Notes under the pieces: generated by a model
The model's database searches: none
Seen by the model: only the letters and a program-made list of their open reading frames with translations
Told to the model about the DNA's origin: nothing
Shown here: positions 1-6,511 of the stretch, piece by piece
Layout of the letters: each line of letters begins with the position of its first letter
Numbering within the stretch: the stretch's first letter is position 1
Assembly (NCBI RefSeq): GCF_024752305.1
Contig: NZ_JANTHX010000003.1
Span: forward strand, 186,001-250,000
From: Protaetiibacter mangrovi
GTDB taxonomy: Bacteria; Actinomycetota; Actinomycetes; Actinomycetales; Microbacteriaceae
DNA length: 64,000 bases
Direction of reading: 5' to 3'
Position numbers and translations under genes: made by a program

Positions 1-56
1 CTGAGCATCCGCTCACCCGGCGCCATCCGCACCACCCACACCACACCGAAGGAATC

Positions 57-1514
57 ATGAGACGAGCCAAGATCGTCGCGACACTGGGACCCGCAGTGTC
101 GAGCTACGAGAATCTCCGCGCCATCATCGAGGCGGGCGTCAACGTCGCCCGGATGAACCTCAGCCACGGCAGCTACGACGTGCACGAGGAGATCTACGCC
201 AACGTGCGCCGCGCGGCAGCGGATGCCGGCCAGCCGGTGGCCGTGCTCGTCGACCTCCAGGGGCCGAAGATCCGCCTCGGCAAGTTCGCCGACGGCCCGC
301 ACGAGCTCGCGGTGGGCGACATCTTCACCATCACGACCGAGGACGTCGCCGGCACCAAGGAGCTCGTCGGCACCACCTTCAAGGGGCTGCCCCAGGACGT
401 GAAGCCGGGCGACTTCCTGCTGATCGACGACGGCAAGGTCAAGGTGCAGGTGCTCGACACCGACGGGGTGCAGGTGCGCACCGAGGTGATCGTCGCGGGA
501 CCCGTGTCGAACAACAAGGGCATCAACCTCCCCGGTGTCGCCGTCAACGTGCCGGCGCTGTCCGAGAAGGACGAGGCCGACCTGCGCTGGGGCCTGAAGC
601 TCGGCGCCGACTACATCGCCCTCTCGTTCGTCCGCGACGCCCGGGACATCACCCGCGTGCACGAGATCATGGCGGAGGAGGGTCGCAAGATCCCCGTCAT
701 CGCCAAGATCGAGAAGCCGCAGGCGGTCGACGCGCTCGAGGAGATCATCGACGCGTTCGACGGCATCATGGTCGCCCGCGGCGACCTGGCCGTCGAGCTG
801 CCGCTCGAGGCGGTGCCCGTCGTGCAGAAGCGCGCGGTCGAGCTCTGCCGTCGCATGGCGAAGCCCGTCATCGTCGCCACCCAGATGCTCGAGTCGATGA
901 CGCACTCGCCGGTGCCGACCCGCGCCGAGGCCTCGGACGTCGCGAACGCGGTGCTCGACGGCGCGGACGCGGTCATGCTCTCGGGCGAGACCAGCGTCGG
1001 CGAGTACCCGGTCGTGACCGTCCAGACCATGGCGCGCATCATCGCATCGACCGAGGAGCACGGCCTCGAGCGCATCGCACCGCTCGGCACCAAGCCCCGC
1101 ACCCAGGGAGGCGCGATCACCCTCGCCGCCGCCGAGGTGGCCGCGTTCGTCGAGGCGAAGTACCTCTGCATCTTCACGGAGTCGGGCGACTCCGCACGGC
1201 GCATGTCGCGCCTGCGCGAGTACATCCCGATGCTCGCGTTCACTCCGGAGGACGCCATCCGCCGCCGCATGAACCTCACCTGGGGCATCGAGTCGTTCAA
1301 GGTCGACCGGGTCAAGCACACGGATGCGATGTACAAGCAGGTCGACGAGATCCTGCTCGAGAACGAGCTGGCCGCGATCGGCGACCGCGTCGTCGTGATC
1401 TCCGGGTCCCCTCCCGGGATCCCCGGGTCGACGAACGACCTGCGCGTGCACGTCGTCGGCGACGCCGTCAACAAGCTCACCCCCGTGTGGGAGTCGGGCG
1501 ACCACGCCGACTGA
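57..1514 (+). CDS. pyk: Pyruvate kinase
   Basis: Catalyses the last step of glycolysis, phosphoenolpyruvate + ADP to pyruvate + ATP, in the cytoplasm. The 485-residue protein has the usual length and starts MRRAKIVATLGPA, typical of the family. The NLSHGS motif lies near residue 33, the catalytic-lysine segment IAKIEKPQ near residue 216, and the signature VATQMLESM near residue 275, followed by MLSGETSVGEYP. A GAAGGAA Shine-Dalgarno sequence sits just before the ATG. The pyk, PdtaR-like regulator, polA, rpsA order downstream matches the actinobacterial backbone, here interrupted by the block at 1566-8885. PEP synthase at 6504 runs the opposite reaction, so the two would be regulated reciprocally (inference). 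Confidence 0.97.
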   Translation: MRRAKIVATLGPAVSSYENLRAIIEAGVNVARMNLSHGSYDVHEEIYANVRRAAADAGQPVAVLVDLQGPKIRLGKFADGPHELAVGDIFTITTEDVAGTKELVGTTFKGLPQDVKPGDFLLIDDGKVKVQVLDTDGVQVRTEVIVAGPVSNNKGINLPGVAVNVPALSEKDEADLRWGLKLGADYIALSFVRDARDITRVHEIMAEEGRKIPVIAKIEKPQAVDALEEIIDAFDGIMVARGDLAVELPLEAVPVVQKRAVELCRRMAKPVIVATQMLESMTHSPVPTRAEASDVANAVLDGADAVMLSGETSVGEYPVVTVQTMARIIASTEEHGLERIAPLGTKPRTQGGAITLAAAEVAAFVEAKYLCIFTESGDSARRMSRLREYIPMLAFTPEDAIRRRMNLTWGIESFKVDRVKHTDAMYKQVDEILLENELAAIGDRVVVISGSPPGIPGSTNDLRVHVVGDAVNKLTPVWESGDHAD

Positions 1515-1521
1515 TCGCCTC

Positions 1522-1551
1522 GACGGCGCCGTCCCTCGGGGCGGCGCCGTC
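1522..1551. terminator. Bidirectional hairpin terminator between pyk and the methyltransferase gene
   Basis: A perfect 10-bp inverted repeat, GACGGCGCCG / CGGCGCCGTC, with a 10-nt loop lies between two convergent genes, 8 nt after the pyk stop. There is no strong T-tract, as is common in high-GC actinobacteria. Confidence 0.75.
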
Positions 1552-1565
1552 GGTCGTCTCCGGGA

Positions 1566-2324
1566 TCAGCGCGCCCCGATCGCGCACCATGCGCGGCCGG
1601 TCACGTCGAACGGGCCCCCGCCGAGCAGTTCGCGCGCGCTCTCCTCGATCCGCGCACGCAGCTCGGGTGCCGTCTGCCGCAGATAGTCGCCCGCCGGCCC
1701 GACACCGAGGGTGTACGGCTCCCACCAGTCCTCGAAGGTCGGATGCGTCACCCGCACGGTGAACGACAGCCCCCGCACCTCGCGCAGACCGGCGGTCGAG
1801 AGCACGGTCTCGAGGTCGCCCTCGCCCGCACCGGCCTGCGTCGACTCGTCGAGCGCGTCGGGCTCCACGGCGATGACCGCCGACCAGAACGGGGCGAGCG
1901 GCGCACCCGCCCCCATGTGGTCCCACGCCGTCGCGGCGACGACACCCCCGTCCCGCACGACACGGCGCATCTCGCGCAGCCCGGCATCCGGGTCCGCCAT
2001 GAACGGCACCACGAGGTTCGCGATCGCCGCGTCGAAGCCCGTATCGGGGAACGGCATGAGCTCGGCGCCCGCGAGGTGGGTCGCGACTCCGGGCAGCCTC
2101 CTCCGCACGGCCTCGACGAACGGCGGCGAGGGATCGACGGCTGCCACCCGCTCCGCTCCCAGGATCTCGACGAGCAGGCTCGTCATCGAGCCCGGCCCGC
2201 ACCCCACGTCGAGCACGCGATCGCCCGGGGCGATGCCCACCTCCGCGATCAGCAGCTGGGCGAGCGGGATCGAGTACCTGCCCATGAAAAGGTCGTACGC
2301 CTCCCCGGCGACATCGAAGGCCAT
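1566..2324 (-). CDS. Class I SAM-dependent methyltransferase, substrate unknown
   Basis: A 252-residue Rossmann-fold methyltransferase of the ubiE/methyltransf_11 type. Motif I is VLDVGCGPGSMTS around residues 38-50. It is followed by AAVDPSPPFVEA (acidic residue binding the ribose) and the post-motif VVRDGGVVAATAW. The N-terminus FDVAGEAYDLFMGRYS resembles the substrate-side segment of small-molecule methyltransferases. The substrate cannot be inferred. The ATG at 2324 is preceded on its own strand by TAGCAT and exactly 6 nt, indicating a leaderless transcript. It is monocistronic and converges on pyk. Confidence 0.85.
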   Translation of the reverse strand: MAFDVAGEAYDLFMGRYSIPLAQLLIAEVGIAPGDRVLDVGCGPGSMTSLLVEILGAERVAAVDPSPPFVEAVRRRLPGVATHLAGAELMPFPDTGFDAAIANLVVPFMADPDAGLREMRRVVRDGGVVAATAWDHMGAGAPLAPFWSAVIAVEPDALDESTQAGAGEGDLETVLSTAGLREVRGLSFTVRVTHPTFEDWWEPYTLGVGPAGDYLRQTAPELRARIEESARELLGGGPFDVTGRAWCAIGAR

Positions 2325-2330
2325 GGCGGG

Positions 2331-2336
2331 ATGCTA
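2331..2336 (-). promoter_or_regulatory. Leaderless -10 element (TAGCAT) of the methyltransferase gene
   Basis: TAGCAT on the minus strand is followed by 6 nt and then the ATG, the spacing shared by many genes in this window. No -35 consensus is visible. Confidence 0.5.
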
Positions 2337-2402
2337 CGCCGCCGGGCAGGCGCGGCCCCTACGACGTCGGACCCTCCCGTTCCCTCGCTGACCGCGGTCG
2401 GA

Positions 2403-2416
2403 GCTGAGAGCTCAGC
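2403..2416. terminator. Short hairpin at the 3' end of the universal stress protein gene
   Basis: The palindrome GCTGAG-AG-CTCAGC overlaps the stop codon of the universal stress protein gene (stop at 2412-2414). Downstream on that strand lies a second palindrome, GACCGCGGTC, at 2390-2399. It may act as a weak terminator; there is no T-run. Confidence 0.35.
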
Positions 2417-3254
2417 GCACCACGGCTATCGGCGACGGCATGCGCAGCAGCAGGTCCGAACCGACGGATCCGAACCAGAGGCGACCCGCCGCCGGGCGCC
2501 CGTGGCTGCCGACGACCAGCAGCCGGGCACCCGCGGCCGCCAGGGCGAGGGCTTCCACCGGATGTGCGCCGGGCAGGCTCCGTCGCACCTCGAGGTCGGG
2601 ATGGTCCTCGGCGATGCCGGCGAGGGCCTCGGCGAGCACGACCTCGTCGTCGACGCTGCGCGGGAAACGCGCCGGCTGGGGCTCGACTCCCCACGGCCAG
2701 GGCAGTTCGGCGGCGTAGACGGCCGTCAGCGCTTCACCGAGGATGCTCGCCTCCTCCGCGGCGAACCGAACCGCCTGCGCGGAGACCTCCGACCCGTCGA
2801 CGCCGACCACGACCCCGATCCGGCCGCGCGGGTCGACGGGGGAGGGCACCACGACGACCGTGCAGTCGGCGGAGGCGGCGATCCGCGCCGCACGCCGACT
2901 GTAGACCTCGGCGAGCGCGCCGCGATCCGCGTGCGATCCGACGACGATCAGCGACGCGCCGACGTCGCGCGCGTGCTCCACCAGTGCGCGTTCGGAGCCG
3001 CCGACCACGACGACGCCCGTCGCCGTGAGCTCCGGATGCTGCGAGATGACGCGCTCCGCGATCTCGGTGATCCGCTCCTCCGCGGCGACCACCGCCTCGC
3101 TCGCGAGCGAGGTTCCGGCGAAGACCCGGCCGACGTCGACGACGTGGACGAATTCCAGGCGCGTCGCGTGCGTGGTCGCGTGATCGACGGCCCAGGCGAT
3201 CGCGGGGTGGGCGTGCTCGCTCCCGCTGACTCCGACGATGATGATTCCGGACAT
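2412..3254 (-). CDS. Universal stress protein, tandem UspA domains
   Basis: A 280-residue cytoplasmic protein with two UspA domains, roughly residues 1-137 and 140-280. The C-terminal domain keeps the ATP-binding pattern G-x2-G-x9-G-S (GSHGRPAAGRLWFGS). The equivalent N-terminal segment, GSHADRGALAEV, has lost the second glycine, so probably only one half binds ATP in the canonical way. The ATG has a good GAAGGAG site 6 nt upstream. Tandem Usp proteins of this kind are typical of hypoxia/dormancy regulons in actinobacteria. A DevR-like palindrome lies 68-81 bp upstream of the start. The adjacent P-type ATPase gene on the same strand lies 77 bp upstream. Confidence 0.93.
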   Translation of the reverse strand: MSGIIIVGVSGSEHAHPAIAWAVDHATTHATRLEFVHVVDVGRVFAGTSLASEAVVAAEERITEIAERVISQHPELTATGVVVVGGSERALVEHARDVGASLIVVGSHADRGALAEVYSRRAARIAASADCTVVVVPSPVDPRGRIGVVVGVDGSEVSAQAVRFAAEEASILGEALTAVYAAELPWPWGVEPQPARFPRSVDDEVVLAEALAGIAEDHPDLEVRRSLPGAHPVEALALAAAGARLLVVGSHGRPAAGRLWFGSVGSDLLLRMPSPIAVVR

Positions 3255-3321
3255 GTCCCACTCCTTCTTCGGTGGATGAGGTCCTGAGTCTCGGTGTACT
3301 CCCGACAGGTCGCGGAGGGCA

Positions 3322-3335
3322 GGGACCTAGGTCAC
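3322..3335 (-). promoter_or_regulatory. Candidate DevR/DosR-like box upstream of the universal stress protein gene
   Basis: Read on the minus strand the site is GTGAC-CTAG-GTCCC. This fits the 5-4-5 architecture of the actinobacterial DevR/DosR box (GGGAC-TWWA-GTCCC) with mismatches confined to one outer position and the spacer. It overlaps the 3' end of the P-type ATPase gene and sits about 70-80 bp upstream of the Usp start. Two related sites occur at 5956-5969 and 5983-5996. No DevR-type regulator is encoded in the window. Confidence 0.45.
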
Positions 3336-5926
3336 GTGGAGGCGGGGGCGCGGGATGCCGCCGCGCGCGGCGGTGCGCCCCACGCCCAGAACCAGTGCTT
3401 GAGCAGCTCGTTCGCGGCGAGATACGCGATCGTCACCACGATCACCACGGCGAGCAGCTCGCCCGGAACGGGCACGAGCCCGAGCGGCACCGCGAGGGGC
3501 GAGTACGGCAGCCAGCCGGCTGCCGCCACCACGAGAGCGCTCACGACCATGAGCCCCGTGCCCGGGCGGCTGCGGAAGAAGGGTCCGCGCGTGCGCAGCA
3601 CGAAGAGCACCCCGACCTCTGTGAGGATCGACCCGAGCAGCCAGGCGCTGCGGAACTCGCTCGCACCCGCGTGGAAGGCCAGCCGCAGCACCGCGAAGGT
3701 CAGCAGGTCGAACACGCTCGACAGCGCCCCGAACACGATCATGTAGTTGCGGATGAGCCGCAGGTTCCAGCGCTGCGGGCGACGCAGCTGGCTCTCGTCG
3801 ACGGCATCCGTCGCGATCATCGTCGCGGGCAGGTCGCTGAGGAGGTTGATCACCAGGATCTGCCCGGCGAGCAGCGGCAGGAACGGCAGCAGCGCGGAGG
3901 CCACGGCCATGCTCAGCATGTTGCCGAAGTTCGCGCTCGTCGTCACGAAGATGTACTTCATCGTGTTGGCGAAGGTGCGCCGTCCCTGGCGCGTGCCGTC
4001 GAGCAGCACATCGAGGCTCTTGTCGAGCAGCACCACGGCCGCCGACTCCTTCGCGACGGGGACGGCGGTGTCGACCGTGATCCCCACGTCGGCGGCGCGC
4101 AGCGGAGGCGCGTCGTTGATGCCGTCGCCGAGATAGCCGACGACGTGACCGCCCCGGCGGTAGGCGCGGATGACCCGCTCCTTCTGCACGGGGTTCAACT
4201 CGGCGAAGACGTGGACCGATTCCACCGCCCGCGCGAGGGCGTCGTCGCCGGTGGCGTCGATCTCGTGCCCGGTGTACACGATCGACGTGTCGAGCCCGAC
4301 CTGGCGCGCCACGTGCTGGGCCACCAGGCGACCGTCGCCGGTCACCATCCGCACCGAGACACCGCTGCGCCCCAGTTCGCGGATGGTCGCCTCGGCATCC
4401 GGTTTCACGGCGTCGGCGAACGTCACGAGCCCCATCAAGGTCAGGTCCGACTCGTCCTCCGCTGTCAGCTCACCGTCCCCGGCGATGGCGCGGGTGGCGA
4501 CCCCGAGCACGCGGAAGCCCTCGTCGGCGGCCTCCGCCTGCAGGCGCTGCACCACGTCGAGAGCGCGTGCGATGGGCACGACCCCCTCGGGTGTCGCCGC
4601 GTGCGTGCACACCTCGAGCACGGCTCCGAGCGCCCCCTTGGTCACGAGCACGGGCGCCGACCCCGGTGCCGCGAGAGCACGCACGGTCATCCGTCTCCTC
4701 AGGAAGTCGTAGGGAAGCTCGCCGACGGCCACCGCGGCGACGGGGGTCGGATGGGCGGCGAGGATCGCCTGGTCGATGGGGTTCGCCCAGCCCACCTGGA
4801 GGCCCGCGTTGAGGGCGGCGAGCTCGGCGACCTCGGGGGAGTCCTCACCGTCGAGGCCGAGGGCGCGGGCCAGGGTGATGCGCCCCTCGGTCATCGTCCC
4901 CGTCTTGTCGGAGCAGAGCACCGACATCGATCCGATGTCCTCGATCGCGTCGAGTCTCCGCACGATCACCCGCCGTCGGGCCATCGCCCGTGCACCCTGC
5001 GAGAGGCCGATCGCGACGATCGCCGGCAGCAGTTGCGGGGTCAGCCCGACGGCGAGCGCGAGCGAGAAGAGCGCCGCGTCGATCGGCGGTCGCCGTAGCA
5101 CGAGGTTCACGACGAAGATCACGACGACGAGCACGAGCATCGCCTGCGAGAGCAGGAGGCCGAATCGAGCCATCCCCTTCTCGAAGCCGGTGCTCGACCG
5201 CGCGTCGGACAGACGGGCGGCGATCGCCGCGAGTTCCGTCGACGACCCGGTGCGGACGACGAGGAGCGAGCCGGACCCCGAGGCGACGTGGGTGCCGAGG
5301 TGCGCCACGCCGACCCGCTCCCCGAGCGGGGTCTCGGGTGGTACCGCCTCCGGGCGCTTCTCGGCGGGGAACGTCTCTCCCGTGAGGGCGGATTCGTCGA
5401 CGGTGAGCCCGTTCCCCGTCACGACGACGCAGTCGCCCGGGATGAGGTCGCCCGCACGGACCAGCACCAGGTCGCCGGGCACGATCCGGGCAACCGGCAC
5501 CGACCTCGACGTCGCGTCGCGGCGTACGGTGCAACTCGCCTCGACGCTCGCCAGCAGCGCCTCGACCGCACGCCCGGCGTTCTGCTCCTGCACGAACCCG
5601 AGCACGCCCGACGCGAGGATGATCACCAGGATGATGCCGCTGTCGGTCCAGTCGCCCAGGAACCCGGCCAGCACGGTGGCGATCACCAGGATGATCTCGA
5701 TCGGATTGAGGAACTGGCGGGCGAGCAGCCGCCAGCCGCTGTGGCGCCGACGCGGGTCCACCTGATTCGGCCCGTATCGGATGAGTCGCTCGGCCGCATC
5801 CGCCGAGTCGAGTCCGTCGGCGGGAGCACCCAGCAGCGCCCGGACCCGTGCGGGGGTCAGGCTCCAGTACGCCTCGAGGGCGTCACCGCGGCCGCGAAGG
5901 GGTTCAGGAGCGGCGGGCACGTCCAC
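3332..5926 (-). CDS. mgtA: P-type ATPase of the MgtA-like P3B cation transporter group
   Basis: An 864-residue membrane ATPase. An N-terminal cation-ATPase domain (about 20-90) is followed by a first TM pair, the actuator domain with LTGE near residue 180, and the phosphorylation motif DKTGTMT near 337 (Met where most have Leu). The hinge motif GDGINDAPPL lies near 600, and C-terminal TM helices follow. VIVRRLDAIEDIGSM just before the phosphorylation site matches MgtA/MgtB Mg2+ importers rather than Ca2+ or heavy-metal pumps, and there is no N-terminal metal-binding CxxC. It diverges from the PNPOx-like gene across a 129-bp region with two DevR-like palindromes. Mg2+ specificity is inferred from family resemblance; no M-box riboswitch is visible. 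Confidence 0.85.
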   Translation of the reverse strand: MDVPAAPEPLRGRGDALEAYWSLTPARVRALLGAPADGLDSADAAERLIRYGPNQVDPRRRHSGWRLLARQFLNPIEIILVIATVLAGFLGDWTDSGIILVIILASGVLGFVQEQNAGRAVEALLASVEASCTVRRDATSRSVPVARIVPGDLVLVRAGDLIPGDCVVVTGNGLTVDESALTGETFPAEKRPEAVPPETPLGERVGVAHLGTHVASGSGSLLVVRTGSSTELAAIAARLSDARSSTGFEKGMARFGLLLSQAMLVLVVVIFVVNLVLRRPPIDAALFSLALAVGLTPQLLPAIVAIGLSQGARAMARRRVIVRRLDAIEDIGSMSVLCSDKTGTMTEGRITLARALGLDGEDSPEVAELAALNAGLQVGWANPIDQAILAAHPTPVAAVAVGELPYDFLRRRMTVRALAAPGSAPVLVTKGALGAVLEVCTHAATPEGVVPIARALDVVQRLQAEAADEGFRVLGVATRAIAGDGELTAEDESDLTLMGLVTFADAVKPDAEATIRELGRSGVSVRMVTGDGRLVAQHVARQVGLDTSIVYTGHEIDATGDDALARAVESVHVFAELNPVQKERVIRAYRRGGHVVGYLGDGINDAPPLRAADVGITVDTAVPVAKESAAVVLLDKSLDVLLDGTRQGRRTFANTMKYIFVTTSANFGNMLSMAVASALLPFLPLLAGQILVINLLSDLPATMIATDAVDESQLRRPQRWNLRLIRNYMIVFGALSSVFDLLTFAVLRLAFHAGASEFRSAWLLGSILTEVGVLFVLRTRGPFFRSRPGTGLMVVSALVVAAAGWLPYSPLAVPLGLVPVPGELLAVVIVVTIAYLAANELLKHWFWAWGAPPRAAASRAPAST

Positions 5927-5955
5927 ATGGTCCTCCGCAGCGCCCGCACGCGGAC

Positions 5956-5969
5956 AGGACGAAAGTCAC
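5956..5969 (+). promoter_or_regulatory. Candidate DevR/DosR-like box, P-ATPase proximal
   Basis: AGGAC-GAAA-GTCAC lies 30-43 bp upstream of the P-ATPase start. It shares the GGAC-N4-GTC core and the 5-4-5 layout with the sites at 3322-3335 and 5983-5996. Confidence 0.4.
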
Positions 5970-5982
5970 ACCGCGATCCCAT

Positions 5983-5996
5983 GTGACCTTCGACCC
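5983..5996 (-). promoter_or_regulatory. Candidate DevR/DosR-like box, PNPOx proximal
   Basis: On the minus strand it reads GGGTC-GAAG-GTCAC, agreeing at 11 of 14 positions with the neighbouring site in opposite orientation. It lies 60-73 bp upstream of the PNPOx-like ATG at 6056, a normal activator distance. The two sites could serve the divergent promoters jointly (inference). Confidence 0.38.
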
Positions 5997-6055
5997 TCCC
6001 CGCACCCGAGCGGGAGAGGACTCTGGAGGTGCGGAGACGACACGAGGGAGTGGTC

Positions 6056-6511
6056 ATGGATGCGCAGGTGCTTCTGAACCGAGCGCGGGCGAACGGGCCC
6101 GTCGGCGAGATGGGCCTCGAGCTCTGCTGGGAGGTGCTCGAGCGGACGGAGTACGGAAGGCTGGCGGTCGCGAGCGGGCGCGGGGTCGAGATCTTCCCCG
6201 TCAACTACGTGGTCGACGGCACCCGCATCTACTTCCGAACCGGACCGGGCACGAAGCTCACCGAGCTCTCCGACCATCCGCAGGTGGCGCTCGAGGTGGA
6301 CGGGGTCGACCCGGACGGGGCGGCCGCGTTCAGCGTGATCGTCAAGGGGCGCGCCGAGCGGCTCGAGGCGCCCGCCGACATCGACTACGCCTCGGCGCTG
6401 CCGCTGCGGCCGTGGACCGCGACCCGCAAGCTCCGCTGGGTGCGGGTGCGTCCCGACGAGGTGACGGGACGCGTGTTCCGTCTCGGATCGGAGCCGGAAT
6501 CCTATGTCTGA
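6056..6511 (+). CDS. Pyridoxamine 5'-phosphate oxidase-like split-barrel protein
   Basis: A 151-residue flavin-binding split-barrel protein. The core GRLAVASGRGVEIFPVNYVVDGTRIYFRT is cut here into GRLAVASG, IFPVNYVVDG and IYFRT; it is the characteristic first barrel strands, and KGRAERL follows. Such proteins are F420- or FMN-binding and often belong to redox-stress regulons; few are true PdxH enzymes, so function is unassigned. I chose the ATG at 6056 over the ATG at 6029 because GAGGGAG precedes it by 5 nt and homologues start close to the barrel. Its stop overlaps the PEP synthase start by 8 nt, so the two are translationally coupled. Confidence 0.85.
   Translation: MDAQVLLNRARANGPVGEMGLELCWEVLERTEYGRLAVASGRGVEIFPVNYVVDGTRIYFRTGPGTKLTELSDHPQVALEVDGVDPDGAAAFSVIVKGRAERLEAPADIDYASALPLRPWTATRKLRWVRVRPDEVTGRVFRLGSEPESYV

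Noticed and set aside
5927-6055. Mg2+-sensing M-box riboswitch ahead of the P-type ATPase
   Set aside because: The 129-bp divergent region is too short and shows no M-box core; the palindromes found fit protein sites better.
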